Below are positions 9,142-18,717 of a DNA stretch of 64,000 nt, in pieces. Position numbers and translations under genes: made by a program. How positions within the stretch are numbered: the first letter of the stretch is position 1; every line of letters begins with the position of its first letter. The DNA comes from JBMOKU01 sp049324315 (lineage in GTDB: Bacteria; Bacillota; Clostridia; Peptostreptococcales; Thermotaleaceae). The notes below the pieces were generated by a model. That model ran no database searches and had not been told where the DNA came from. It saw only the letters and a list, made by a program, of their open reading frames with translations. The stretch covers positions 124,001-188,000 of the forward strand of contig JBMOKU010000033.1 of NCBI GenBank assembly GCA_049324315.1, read 5' to 3'.

Positions 9142-9258
9142 TATTTCTCAGTCCTTTCCTACAGAAGATTTTTTCATATGGATATCTTCATTATAGCTGT
9201 TGCTAAAGCCATTGACCCCAACCAACCTCGTATATTTTCAACCAACCAACAATTCTAC

Positions 9259-9300
9259 AAAAAAACAACTGCCATAATGAAGTAATCCACTTGGCAGTTG
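9259..9300 (-). terminator. Rho-independent terminator after the methyltransferase gene
   Basis: CAACTGCC and GGCAGTTG form an 8-bp stem; on the minus strand it is followed by seven T residues. It lies 28 nt past the methyltransferase stop. Confidence 0.82.
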
Positions 9301-9327
9301 TTAAAAGATGAAAGTTTCATCATACTA

Positions 9328-9915
9328 TTATTCTATAACGTTTTTAGAAGAACAGCTAATAATGTAAAAGCTTCTGCCTATATAATCAATTTCATTAACG
9401 GCAAACCCCGCTTTTTCAACATCCTCTTTTACAAATTCGATTTCCTTTCTCTTATGAATAGGAGGCCCCATTTCCTCTTCAATCTTATTCCAATCAAGAA
9501 TGATGAGAATGCCTCGGTCCTTCAGTACTCTTTTACATTCCTTCAAGAAGATTTCCGGAGTGTCCAGCTCATGATATACCGTGGATGTAAATACCATGTC
9601 TACAGATCCGTCATTGATGCGGAAACTATTCTCCGCTGAAAGGATAAAGTCTACATTCGTCAGTTTTTCTTCCTCTATCCTTCGTCGAGCTTCCTCCAGC
9701 ATCAAGGGATTGATATCAATGGCGTAGACCTTTCCTTGCACGCCTACGGCTTTACCCATAGGTATGGTAAAATACCCGATTCCACAGCCCACATCAGCAA
9801 CAACCTGCCCCTCTTTTATGGCCAATTTTTGGATAATTTGCTCCGGAGGAAGTATTTTTCTTCTCATGGGATTATCCAGCTTGCTCATGTTCGTTGCCTT
9901 GAATTTATTTGTCAT
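9328..9915 (-). CDS. Class I SAM-dependent methyltransferase
   Basis: 195 aa with a Rossmann methyltransferase core: motif I VVADVGCGIGYFTIPMG, the acidic end of strand 2 (VYAIDIN), and motif III/IV FTSTVYHELD with the following helix LKECKRVLKDRG. It is the size of a minimal UbiE/ArsM-like enzyme without a substrate-specific extension, so the substrate is unknown. The start follows GGGAGG. It lies 43 nt after the NagZ-like gene and may be co-transcribed with it. Confidence 0.85.
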   Translation of the reverse strand: MTNKFKATNMSKLDNPMRRKILPPEQIIQKLAIKEGQVVADVGCGIGYFTIPMGKAVGVQGKVYAIDINPLMLEEARRRIEEEKLTNVDFILSAENSFRINDGSVDMVFTSTVYHELDTPEIFLKECKRVLKDRGILIILDWNKIEEEMGPPIHKRKEIEFVKEDVEKAGFAVNEIDYIGRSFYIISCSSKNVIE

Positions 9916-9958
9916 AATTGCCTCCCTTATTATGCGATTTATATATCTTCTTTCTCAT

Positions 9959-11197
9959 TTATTTTTGAAAAGTATTTATCAGTTCTTTTGTGTGCTGATT
10001 AATTGCTTCAACATTTACTGCTTCAATCCCTGCATCAGCAACACGGTACTTTTCCTTTAGCAGAAGTATCCTATAAACACTTTCGTCAATTTTCCCCTCT
10101 CGAAGCTTCCCGCTCTCTACCGCTGCTTTTAAAGCATTAAGGACTTCTATTTCCCTTTCATAGGAGTGGCCGACCAGTACAATATCATTCCCTGCATCTG
10201 CGGCCATAACAGCAGCTTCTCCAATCCCATAGTTTTCTGCAATAGCCCCCATGGTCATATCATCCGTCATGATTACACCATTAAATGCTAACTCTTTTCT
10301 CAAAATATCTGTAACAACCCTTTTAGAGAGGGAGGAGGGATACTGTGGATCAACCTGAGGGAAAAGTATATGGGCTACCATCACCCCATCAGCACCGTTC
10401 TTTACGGCTTCTGCAAAGGGAATAAGTTCAAAGCTTCTGAGTTCCTCAATATTCTTATCTACCCTTGGAAGACCTACATGAGAATCAACGGACGTATCTC
10501 CATGCCCCGGGAAATGTTTGATAACAGATATAACACCCTCTCCTTGCATTCCCTGCATCATGGATATACCCAATCGCTTCACCACCTCCGGTTCAGTACC
10601 GAAGGATCGGTCACCGATCACCGGATTCTTAGGATTATTATTAATATCTAATACAGGGGCAAAGTTCATATTGAAACCAAAAATCTTGATTTTTTCTGCT
10701 AAGGCTTGTCCAACCTGGAAAGCCAATGCTTCTTGATCTGCCTTCCCGATAACCTTAGCCGTGGGAAGGTTCTTAAGTTCTTTAGGCATTCTGGTGACAC
10801 GTCCACCTTCTTCATCCACGGATAAAAACAGAGGAATTTTGTTCTTTGAATTATATGCCTTTAAAGAATTCATCAGCTCCAGCAGTTGATTTTTATCCTC
10901 AATATTATCCTGATATAGAATAAATCCGCCCACATGATAGGTATCTATCATAGCCTTGGTCTGCTCATTGATTGTATATCCATCCAAACCAACAATTACC
11001 ATTTGACCGATTTTCTCTTCCAAACTCATTTGCTCAATTTTTTCTTTTATAGGGTCAATCTCCGCTTCGATTGGAGGTATCTCTGGATTTGTTTCTTCCT
11101 GCTTTTCTCCCTCCTGATGATCTGATTGACATCCTGTGAATAGTAATATCATCATCGTAATATATAGAAAAGGATTTATCCAGTATTTTCTTTTCAT
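9959..11197 (-). CDS. nagZ: Beta-N-acetylhexosaminidase, GH3 family (NagZ-like lipoprotein)
   Basis: A 412-aa GH3 hydrolase that trims terminal GlcNAc from muropeptides in cell-wall recycling. The lipobox FTGC after the signal peptide indicates membrane anchoring on the outside, as in several Gram-positive NagZ proteins. It has the GH3 signatures IGQMVIVGLDG, DEEGGRVTRM and the KHFPGHGDTSVDSHVGLP loop, whose His/Asp dyad is specific to NagZ. The presumed nucleophile lies in GVIMTDDMTM. The linker after the lipobox is Glu-rich. The start follows GGAG. Confidence 0.92.
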   Translation of the reverse strand: MKRKYWINPFLYITMMILLFTGCQSDHQEGEKQEETNPEIPPIEAEIDPIKEKIEQMSLEEKIGQMVIVGLDGYTINEQTKAMIDTYHVGGFILYQDNIEDKNQLLELMNSLKAYNSKNKIPLFLSVDEEGGRVTRMPKELKNLPTAKVIGKADQEALAFQVGQALAEKIKIFGFNMNFAPVLDINNNPKNPVIGDRSFGTEPEVVKRLGISMMQGMQGEGVISVIKHFPGHGDTSVDSHVGLPRVDKNIEELRSFELIPFAEAVKNGADGVMVAHILFPQVDPQYPSSLSKRVVTDILRKELAFNGVIMTDDMTMGAIAENYGIGEAAVMAADAGNDIVLVGHSYEREIEVLNALKAAVESGKLREGKIDESVYRILLLKEKYRVADAGIEAVNVEAINQHTKELINTFQK

Positions 11198-11300
11198 TTC
11201 TATTTTCTCCTTTGATTATAAACCCCTTGATTTATACAAACACAGTCCCAATAGTTAAACTATATCAAATATTATTCCCTTTTCAAATCATAAGCCATAC

Positions 11301-11336
11301 AAAAATGGTACAACCTGTAGAGATTATACCATTTTT
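11301..11336 (-). terminator. Rho-independent terminator after the flavoprotein gene
   Basis: AAAAATGGTA and TACCATTTTT form a 10-bp stem whose A/T arms supply the T tract in either direction. It lies 21 nt past the stop at 11358. Confidence 0.78.
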
Positions 11337-11357
11337 GACCTTTCTTCCTATGCCTTG

Positions 11358-12755
11358 TTAAACAAGTTTTCTCCCCATCATTACTCCCATGGCAGATGCC
11401 ATCATCAGTCCTCTGGTCCATCCGCTGGAGTCCCCCAAGCAGTAAAGCCCCTTGATGTTCGTCTCAAAATTATCGTCGATATTGATTTTATTGCTGTAAA
11501 ACTTGATTTCCGGTCCATACAACAAGGTTTCCCTGCTGGCGAACCCGGGGACAACAGTATTCATAGCCTGTATAAAGTTCAAAATGTTGATCATGGGCCT
11601 ATAGGGAATTGCCGAGGTTATATCCCCTGCCACCGCATCAGGCAGTGTCGGTCTTACATTAGATTGATCCAGCTCATGCTGCCAGGTTCTTTTTCCGTCC
11701 AAGATGTCACCATATCGCTGCACCAGTATTCTGCCATTCCCCAGCATATTGACCAGTTCAGCCACCTTTTTGCCATATTGTATGGGCTGGTTAAAGGGCT
11801 CGGAGAAGTTATGAGAACTCAATATAGCCAGATTGGTATTTTCGGATTTCCTATCTTTATAGGAATGTCCATTGACAATGGCTAGATCATCATCATAATT
11901 CTCCTGAGACACAAAGCCCCCTGGATTTTGGCAGAAGGTTCTAACCTTGTTCTTAAAGGGAGCAGGATATCCAATCAGTTTGGATTCATAAAGTACATTG
12001 TTTACCTTTTCCATAACCTCATTTCTTACTTCCACCCGGACACCGATATCTACTGTGCCGGCACAATGATGAATGCCATGCTTGACACACATTTGCTTCA
12101 ACCAGTCAGCCCCTTTTCGACCGCCGGCAACCACAATACTGTCACCATATACTATTTCTTCAGCATGTGTGCCCTGGGAATCTGCAACCTTGACTCCCTT
12201 GGCAGCACCATCTTCTATTACTAAATCCTTAACCACCGTGCCGAACTTGATTTCTACCCCATGCCCTAAAAGGTAGCTTTGAATTTTCAAATAGATCTCC
12301 TGGGCCTTTTCTGTCCCCAAGTGTCGTATCGGGCAATCCACCAGTTTTAGTCCTGCTTCGATGGCTTTTCTGCGTATTTCTTTGATTTCCTCTGTATTCC
12401 CTACACCTTCCACCTTCTTATCTGCTCCAAATTCTAAATAAATGCCATCCGTATATTCAATAAATTCCTGGGCTCTACTGCTGCTAATTAATTTGGGAAG
12501 ATCGCCTCCCACCTCATAGCTTAAAGACAACTTTCCGTCTGAAAATGCCCCTGCACCGGAAAAACCCGTGGTAATATGACAATAGGGCTTACAAGAAACA
12601 CATTCTTTTGTTTTCTCTTTTGGACAACTTCTTTGCTCGATTTGCCGTCCCTTTTCGATGAGTAGGATCTTTTTATTCGCATTTAGTCTCACAAGTTCTA
12701 GGGCAGTAAAAATCCCTGCTGGACCGGCCCCTACAACAATCACGTCATATTTCAA
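11358..12755 (-). CDS. FAD-dependent oxidoreductase (COG2509-type)
   Basis: About 465 aa with an N-terminal dinucleotide fold YDVIVVGAGPAGIFTALEL and a C-terminal FAD motif ending GLYCLGDSSGWTRGLMMASA. Between them the Cys-rich loop CPKEKTKECVSC plus KPYCHITTGFSGAGAFSDGK is typical of the COG2509 flavoproteins, whose physiological reaction is not established. In-frame ATGs exist at 12773 and 12764. The TTG at 12755 has an AAGGAG nine bases upstream and gives the normal N-terminus just before the GxGxxG motif. The choice is not certain. Confidence 0.85.
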   Translation of the reverse strand: MKYDVIVVGAGPAGIFTALELVRLNANKKILLIEKGRQIEQRSCPKEKTKECVSCKPYCHITTGFSGAGAFSDGKLSLSYEVGGDLPKLISSSRAQEFIEYTDGIYLEFGADKKVEGVGNTEEIKEIRRKAIEAGLKLVDCPIRHLGTEKAQEIYLKIQSYLLGHGVEIKFGTVVKDLVIEDGAAKGVKVADSQGTHAEEIVYGDSIVVAGGRKGADWLKQMCVKHGIHHCAGTVDIGVRVEVRNEVMEKVNNVLYESKLIGYPAPFKNKVRTFCQNPGGFVSQENYDDDLAIVNGHSYKDRKSENTNLAILSSHNFSEPFNQPIQYGKKVAELVNMLGNGRILVQRYGDILDGKRTWQHELDQSNVRPTLPDAVAGDITSAIPYRPMINILNFIQAMNTVVPGFASRETLLYGPEIKFYSNKINIDDNFETNIKGLYCLGDSSGWTRGLMMASAMGVMMGRKLV

Positions 12756-12916
12756 GGTTATCATCTCCTTCATGAATTCCTTGTTTCCTTAATTTCATTT
12801 AATATTTTATATTTCATTATTTGTTTCACCAATGCTTTTTAGGTTAAAAAAAGGTTAAATACTTCATCCTATTCAATATATGGATTCATATAGATAGTAT
12901 GACCATTCTTTAGAAA

Positions 12917-12951
12917 TGTCAAAACCATCTACTCTGTACTGGGTAGATGGT
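12917..12951 (-). terminator. Rho-independent terminator after the dockerin-GH18 gene
   Basis: ACCATCTAC pairs with GTAGATGGT around a short loop, followed on the minus strand by TTTTG. It sits about 30 nt past the stop at 12983. Confidence 0.7.
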
Positions 12952-12982
12952 CTTCGCAGATTTTCTTAGTCTTTAATTTCAC

Positions 12983-14434
12983 TTACTCCCGCATAAACTT
13001 AAGATTTACAGACTGCAGGATTTGTGTCCAAACATCAAAATATAACTCGTTGGTGCCATTCTCATTCGTAGGATTCTGATAGGATGGAATCCTGCCCAAT
13101 GACCAAATGGATATGCCACCGATACCTGCTTCCTGTGCCTTCTTGATCTTCTCTTCCACGCTCCTGCTGTCCTCATAGAGAATAAAGTTGTAGGTCTTGT
13201 CTGTGCTGTTATAATATGCCAGGTATGGACTTTCCAAAGGCTTGATATAATTGGGCACACCCGGATCAAGCTGGCTGGTCATTCTTTGATAAATCTGCCC
13301 ATAGGACGGTGTTGAATATATTCCTGCCGTTTGCAAGGGGACAGTCTGCCAGTCCTCCGGTTTTTCAATATTGGGAAACTTCCATTGAGCCGTACCAAAA
13401 GAAATCTGCAGAATAATCTTTTGGGTATCTTGAATACCTGTCTCTGGATTTGTTAAAGCATGAATTGCTTTATCAATTCTAGTAATAGATGCCAGGGAGT
13501 CAACAAAGGCCGGATTGTTCACGTACAACATCACATCAGACTTTTTGATACTATATTTAGGTTCATAATCATGGGCCATGACGATGACTTTATCTGCAAT
13601 TTCTCCAATGGCCCTATAGTTATAGCCATCATAGTACGTGGAAAATGGTACTGCTGCATATAGGTCTTTACCTGCACCTGTGGATGATAATGCTTGCTTC
13701 AGCTCCTGTAAAAACTGAATATATAACTCACTCATCAGCTTGCCATCATATAATGTATTCTCCCTTATTCCGGTAACAGGATTCGTGGCTGTATTTCTCA
13801 GTTCTTCAAAGTCAATGACCAATCCGTCCCAATATATCCCTATGTCTTTAATAATCTCCTGATTCATTATGTCCATCATCATATGAATAAGCTGCTGTCG
13901 TCTTTCCTCAAAGGGAAGAACATTTTTTAGTACACCCATATTTGAAAACACGTTGAATCGAATGGGAATATTATTCTGTTTGGCAATTTGCAGGGCTTCT
14001 ATGTGATTTTCATCCAGGAGCGTTGAATTGATTTTGATGCCATAATTCTCAAGCATCCCTGCATCATATGTAACATCGTAAAATGCAAAACTCACGTCAT
14101 TAAAGTACTTGATAAGGTCCTTTTGATTGAAATTGTTCGACTTAAACACTTCCTTTGGGTAAAAGCCATGGAGCTTCTGACCACTAATACCTTGCGCTAA
14201 CATCTCCAAGTCTAAAGCGTCAATGATACCGTCATCATTCAGGTCTTTGCTGGCATCATATTGCATATTACCATCGGTTAAACTTAGATGTTCGGACAGG
14301 ATCCTCAAATCAATGTCATTTACAATACCATTTTCATTGATATCTCCTTTTAGCATGCTAATTTCTTCGGCGCTGGAGATAACTGGTGCTATCCCTAACA
14401 GCAGTATAAAAAAGACGAAGCAAATTTTTTTCAT
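12983..14434 (-). CDS. Secreted glycoside hydrolase family 18-like protein with dockerin-type repeats
   Basis: About 483 aa. A signal peptide (MKKICFVFFILLLGIAPVIS) is followed by two dockerin/EF-hand-like repeats (GDINENGIVNDIDLRILSEH and DLNDDGIIDALDLEMLAQGI). A TIM-barrel region then carries YWDGLVIDFEEL, the GH18 catalytic strand with Asp and Glu at the DxE positions but Val where chitinases have the first inner Asp. This pattern is closer to spore or wall GH18 proteins than to true chitinases. Later segments (AAVPFSTYYDGYNYRAIGE, GIGGISIWSLGRIPS) fit the barrel. The frame extends 62 codons upstream, but the signal peptide and GGGGGG site support this start. It probably acts on wall glycans; substrate unknown. 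Confidence 0.82.
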   Translation of the reverse strand: MKKICFVFFILLLGIAPVISSAEEISMLKGDINENGIVNDIDLRILSEHLSLTDGNMQYDASKDLNDDGIIDALDLEMLAQGISGQKLHGFYPKEVFKSNNFNQKDLIKYFNDVSFAFYDVTYDAGMLENYGIKINSTLLDENHIEALQIAKQNNIPIRFNVFSNMGVLKNVLPFEERRQQLIHMMMDIMNQEIIKDIGIYWDGLVIDFEELRNTATNPVTGIRENTLYDGKLMSELYIQFLQELKQALSSTGAGKDLYAAVPFSTYYDGYNYRAIGEIADKVIVMAHDYEPKYSIKKSDVMLYVNNPAFVDSLASITRIDKAIHALTNPETGIQDTQKIILQISFGTAQWKFPNIEKPEDWQTVPLQTAGIYSTPSYGQIYQRMTSQLDPGVPNYIKPLESPYLAYYNSTDKTYNFILYEDSRSVEEKIKKAQEAGIGGISIWSLGRIPSYQNPTNENGTNELYFDVWTQILQSVNLKFMRE

Positions 14435-14644
14435 TATAAAAGTGTCCCCCCATGATTTATCATCGCGTTGTAGAAAAGTCTCAGTTATACTATAGCATAT
14501 CTTTTGCAGCTTTACATCTTCGTATATTTCTCTAAGCTTCTTCAAAATATTAAGAAAATGCAAAAGTTTTAAAAAAGGAAATGATTCGTATACATAGAAC
14601 ATAGGAAATAACATTATCATTAAAGGTGTGAAGGAGTGGAATCA

Positions 14645-15721
14645 GTGGAAAGAATAAGACTTGATAAGGTTTTGAAAGAAATGGAAAAGAAAAGTATTTC
14701 TCAAATGATCATTTCTGATCCGGCGTCTATTTTTTATCTTACAGGCAAATGGATTCATCCTGGCGAGAGAATGCTGGCGTTATATCTTGCTGTAAACGGA
14801 AATCACCGGCTTTTTATCAACGAACTCTTTCCGGTTCATGAAGACTTGGGCGTTGAAAAGGTGTGGTTTAAGGATATCGACGAACCGGTGAAAATACTTT
14901 TCCAGCATATCGATAAGGAAGAAAAATTGGGCATCGATAAAAACTGGCCCTCCAAGTTTTTGCTGGATTTGATGGAAAGAAAAGGCGATAATGCTTTTGT
15001 GAACGGCTCTTTTATCATCGATAGGGTGAGAATGCAAAAGGATGAAAAGGAAATACAGTGGATGCGTACAGCTTCTCAAATAAATGATGCAGCCATGGAA
15101 CGGATCATTCAACTCATTCCCCGCCAGTATAACGAAAAGAAAATGGGACAGCTTTTAATGGATATCTATGAAGAACTAGGCGCTGAAGGTCCTTCCTTTG
15201 ACCCAATCATTGCTTATGGTGCCAATGCCGCTGACCCTCATCACGGCCCAGATCATTCCGAGGTGAAAAAAGGTGACAGTGTCATCATCGATATCGGATG
15301 TAAAACGGAGTCTTACTGCTCCGATATGACAAGGACTGTATTCTATCAGACTGTATCCGACCATGCCAAGGAAGTTTATCAAATCGTGAAGGCTGCAAAT
15401 CAAAAGGCGATCTCTATCATCAAGCCCGGCGTACGCTTCTGCGATATCGATCTTGCCGCCAGAAATCACATCGATGAGATGGGTTATGGTACGTACTTTA
15501 CCCACAGAACAGGTCACTCTATAGGAATTGATGTCCATGATTTTGGCGATGTATCTTCTGTCAATACAGATACGGTAGAACCTGGAATGATTTTTTCTGT
15601 TGAGCCGGGTATCTATCTTTCAGACCAATTTGGCGTCCGAATTGAAGACTTGGTACTGGTAACAGAAAGTGGTTGTGAAGTACTCAATCGGTTTAGCAAA
15701 GATCTGATAATTGTCGATTAA
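14645..15721 (+). CDS. Xaa-Pro dipeptidase/aminopeptidase, M24 family
   Basis: 358 aa with a creatinase-type N-terminal domain and a pita-bread C-terminal domain. The metal ligands are visible: DIGCKTESYCSDMTRTVF (two Asp), GTYFTHRTGHSIGIDVHD (His), MIFSVEPGIYL (Glu) and FGVRIEDLVLVT (Glu). It would cleave X-Pro dipeptides or N-terminal X-Pro. A GTG at 14636 overlaps the AAGGAG, so the in-frame GTG at 14645, 8 nt after it, is the better start. It is a single plus-strand gene closed by a strong terminator. Confidence 0.92.
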   Translation: MERIRLDKVLKEMEKKSISQMIISDPASIFYLTGKWIHPGERMLALYLAVNGNHRLFINELFPVHEDLGVEKVWFKDIDEPVKILFQHIDKEEKLGIDKNWPSKFLLDLMERKGDNAFVNGSFIIDRVRMQKDEKEIQWMRTASQINDAAMERIIQLIPRQYNEKKMGQLLMDIYEELGAEGPSFDPIIAYGANAADPHHGPDHSEVKKGDSVIIDIGCKTESYCSDMTRTVFYQTVSDHAKEVYQIVKAANQKAISIIKPGVRFCDIDLAARNHIDEMGYGTYFTHRTGHSIGIDVHDFGDVSSVNTDTVEPGMIFSVEPGIYLSDQFGVRIEDLVLVTESGCEVLNRFSKDLIIVD

Positions 15722-15744
15722 TTCTCTTTGCATTGATACTATAT

Positions 15745-15785
15745 AAAACGCCATCCGTTCTCACAAGGAGATCGGATGGCGTTTT
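15745..15785. terminator. Bidirectional terminator between convergent genes
   Basis: AAAACGCCATCCG and CGGATGGCGTTTT form a perfect 13-bp stem with U-tracts in both directions. It serves the M24 gene (+) and the lipoprotein gene (-). Confidence 0.9.
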
Positions 15786-15791
15786 ATATGA

Positions 15792-17324
15792 TTAATGCGA
15801 TTCGTCGTTGAAACTTTCAAAAGCCTTTTCCCATTTTTCTACATAGTGTCCTGTGCCCCATTCAGCCATAATAACCGCTGCGCCTTCTTCTAAAGGCACT
15901 CTCTGCAGGGGTGCGTTTTCCAAACGGTCCTTTGACATGGCGTAAACAAGCAGCTCATTTTTCGTAACAATCAAAGCAATATCCTGATTGGGAGAAGTAA
16001 AAGCATCTACAGCTCCAGGTATCTGATCCTTTATAACCGTCCAAGGAACCGATAATTCATCATAAAATACCAGCTTGGATGAGGGTATCATATGAATAGG
16101 ATAATCAGCATAAAGCATCTCCTGCCCCTGCGTATAATTGATTCTTCCCTTGTAAAACCAGTGGCCCATCTTTCTTTCCAAACCAAAGCTTTCCTCTACA
16201 GTATCAAAGTTCAAAAGTTGTTCCTTTCCTATTCCCAGCTCTGCCATCAACCGCTTCCATCCGTTTTTCATAGAAACCAATCCCGTTGATCCGGACAAAT
16301 CCCATATGGTCACGCCTTTTACATGAGGAAGACTATCAATAGGCAAAATCTGCAACCGATCTTCCTTCCACAGATCCCCGCTGTCTTTATATGTGCCCTC
16401 ACCGGATACTTCAACGGCTGTATAATCATTTCCCACATAGTCAATACGTCTGGTCCGGTAGCCCGTCTTGTCATTCATCAAAGAAAGCTTTGTATCCATT
16501 AGGGGCATCTTGTTTTCATCTTCCATCATAACATTATATGCCGTGATGATATCCTCTTGATACGTCCCGTCTCCAACTTCTTTCACTTCCAACTTCCAGA
16601 ATCCGCTTTTTCGCGGAAAGAAGATATTGGATTTCTCTAGGATCGGGGCTAGTGTCTTGTCTTTTGAAGCAATCCATAGTGTCTTATACGCATATCCCTG
16701 TGTTCCTTCTCCGCTTCTTTCCCTAGATTGGGGAATCCTTAGTCCCACCAACACACCTGTATGGGCAATATCCTCCTTAGAATTACGATTTAGCCCCAAT
16801 CCTTCTTTAGGTTCTTTTCCGGCTTGCTCATATAGGTGCTCATCAACTTCATCAGATACCTTTTTCAGATAAAAGCTGTAATTATAAATTTCCAGTACCA
16901 GTTCTTGATCATTGATCCTCAGTACCTCGCAGAAATATTTATCCTCCTCGGTAATGGTAATGGCTTCAATCTCTTTATTGGGAAGCGTAAAGTCCTTAGG
17001 AAAGGACTTATGGTTGTATAGTAGGTATTCTTCACCCTTCACTCTCCGAATAGAGTATCCAGGTTTTTCCAATAAATTTTCTCCAAAAACCATATATTTA
17101 TCAGAAAACTGGACATTCTCTCCAATCCACTCCTCGTCCTTATGCCCTTGATCTTTCCTATCGCTGAGTAAGACCCGATCGATCTTCCATGTCCCTTGAA
17201 TGGGGATTTGCCGATTTTGTGGCGGTACGATTTTGAGCACGGAGTCGTCAGTGGAGGTGCTGCTGCAGCCCACAGCATATACAAATAAGACTATCCATAA
17301 AAGCACTATGCTGATCTTTCTCAC
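15792..17324 (-). CDS. Lipoprotein of unknown function in a two-component operon
   Basis: 510 aa, starting MRKISIVLLWIVLFVYAVGC followed by SSTST, a lipobox lipoprotein. I recognise no family. The body is rich in beta-strand-like stretches and aromatic residues (TWKIDRVLLSDRKD, GFWKLEVKEVGDG, TVIKDQIPGAVDAFTSP), which suggests repeated beta modules. Its start codon immediately follows the stop of the histidine kinase, so it belongs to the operon response regulator, kinase, lipoprotein. It may be a co-sensor or an output of that system; this is inference. Confidence 0.7.
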   Translation of the reverse strand: MRKISIVLLWIVLFVYAVGCSSTSTDDSVLKIVPPQNRQIPIQGTWKIDRVLLSDRKDQGHKDEEWIGENVQFSDKYMVFGENLLEKPGYSIRRVKGEEYLLYNHKSFPKDFTLPNKEIEAITITEEDKYFCEVLRINDQELVLEIYNYSFYLKKVSDEVDEHLYEQAGKEPKEGLGLNRNSKEDIAHTGVLVGLRIPQSRERSGEGTQGYAYKTLWIASKDKTLAPILEKSNIFFPRKSGFWKLEVKEVGDGTYQEDIITAYNVMMEDENKMPLMDTKLSLMNDKTGYRTRRIDYVGNDYTAVEVSGEGTYKDSGDLWKEDRLQILPIDSLPHVKGVTIWDLSGSTGLVSMKNGWKRLMAELGIGKEQLLNFDTVEESFGLERKMGHWFYKGRINYTQGQEMLYADYPIHMIPSSKLVFYDELSVPWTVIKDQIPGAVDAFTSPNQDIALIVTKNELLVYAMSKDRLENAPLQRVPLEEGAAVIMAEWGTGHYVEKWEKAFESFNDESH

Positions 17325-18716
17325 CTAACCACACTCCTGTAACGGCAATGTGACGACCACATCTGTCCCCACATTCTCCTGACTCATGATTTCCAGCTTT
17401 CCATCCATCAAGCGAATGATTTCATCGCATATAGATAAACCAATACCATTTTTTGATTTGCTGGATTTCCCTTTATAGAACTTCTCTTTGATTTTAGGCA
17501 GCTCTTCTTCGGGTATACCGCAGCCGGTATCTTGAATCTCAAAAACGAAATTTGGTTTATCAAATTGGGCTTTGAGCGTAACGAGACCACCTGGCGGGGT
17601 AAATTTGAAGGCATTATCCAAAATATTAATAAAGACCTGCTTCAACCTGTTTTCATCGGTGTATGTCACTGGCAGATCATCTGCCCACGTTACCTGAAAA
17701 TCAATATTCTCCCTTAAGGCCCTTGGCGCCAGCTGTTTTTGAAGATGTTCAAGTAGTTTTGATATATCTGCTGTTTGTTTTTCCAGAGTAACTTTTCCTG
17801 ATACAAATTTTGAGAAGTCCAGCAGCTCCTCCACCATATGGGTTAGACGATCGCTTTCCTTTTCAATAATATCAAGACCATCCAACAATGTATCCTTACG
17901 GTCAAATCCATGCTTCAGCGTAACTGCCCATCCCTTAATCGATGTCAACGGCGTCCTCAATTCATGGGATACAGAAGAGATAAAATCGTTTTTTAACTGC
18001 TCCTTTTTTAAAATTTCCTTTGCCATGTAATTCAGTGTATCAGAAAGCTTACCGATCTCATCCTCAAATCTTTTTTTACTTTCCGTTTTAAAATCTCCTA
18101 GAGCCATTTTTTCTGCAGCCCATGTCACATCCTTGATAGGACCAATGATGGTATTTGCCAGAAAAATACTGACCAACCCTGAAGCCAAGATGACAAATCC
18201 TCCAAAGCTCATAAAAATATAAGCGATTTTTCGGACGTCTCTATTTACTTCTCGCAGGGACGTGATAAAGCGCAGGGCTCCTACGGTTTCATCTCCTGAT
18301 CGCAGGGGATAGGAGATGGCCATGACCTCTTCCGTATCATACTCTACTTTCCCGATCCATTTTCCCTTCTGACCCTGCAATGCCGCTTTCACATCCTCCA
18401 TATACGATACGTCTTTTGGGATAATCCCGATGGAATCCATCAAAACCTTACCGTTCATATCAATGATTTCTACCTGTACGGATGCCTGTCTCCAAAAGGT
18501 ATCCACGTTGCTCAGAACATTTTCATGAAGGGTCGTGTCAGAAAAATAGCGCATGTACAAATCGGAAGAAATCTTAATCTGATTATATAGATTATCCTCC
18601 AGATTGTTGTAGTAATTTTGCTTTACAATATAAATCAAGGAAATTTCCAGGATGACTACGGTGATAATAACAATAAACATAAAATTAATAACCAGCCTGC
18701 TTTTAATGCTTTTCAT
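17325..18716 (-). CDS. Sensor histidine kinase (PhoR/ResE-like)
   Basis: 463 aa. TM1 at about residues 8-30, an extracytoplasmic Cache/PAS-like sensor (about 35-165, with VEIIDMNGKVLMDSIG), TM2 near 165-190, then HAMP. The dimerisation domain has the phospho-acceptor His in SSVSHELRTPLTSIKGW. The ATPase domain has N (FINILDNAFKFT), G1 (IQDTGCGIP) and G2 (SKNGIGLSIC) boxes. The start is one base past the response regulator stop and the end abuts the lipoprotein start, so the three genes are tightly coupled. The stimulus is unknown. Confidence 0.93.
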   Translation of the reverse strand: MKSIKSRLVINFMFIVIITVVILEISLIYIVKQNYYNNLEDNLYNQIKISSDLYMRYFSDTTLHENVLSNVDTFWRQASVQVEIIDMNGKVLMDSIGIIPKDVSYMEDVKAALQGQKGKWIGKVEYDTEEVMAISYPLRSGDETVGALRFITSLREVNRDVRKIAYIFMSFGGFVILASGLVSIFLANTIIGPIKDVTWAAEKMALGDFKTESKKRFEDEIGKLSDTLNYMAKEILKKEQLKNDFISSVSHELRTPLTSIKGWAVTLKHGFDRKDTLLDGLDIIEKESDRLTHMVEELLDFSKFVSGKVTLEKQTADISKLLEHLQKQLAPRALRENIDFQVTWADDLPVTYTDENRLKQVFINILDNAFKFTPPGGLVTLKAQFDKPNFVFEIQDTGCGIPEEELPKIKEKFYKGKSSKSKNGIGLSICDEIIRLMDGKLEIMSQENVGTDVVVTLPLQECG

Positions 18717-18717
18717 C

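Noticed and set aside
14436..14620. 62-codon N-terminal extension of the dockerin-GH18 protein
   Set aside because: The extension is rich in unlikely residues for a secreted protein and a clear signal peptide with a ribosome site starts at 14434.
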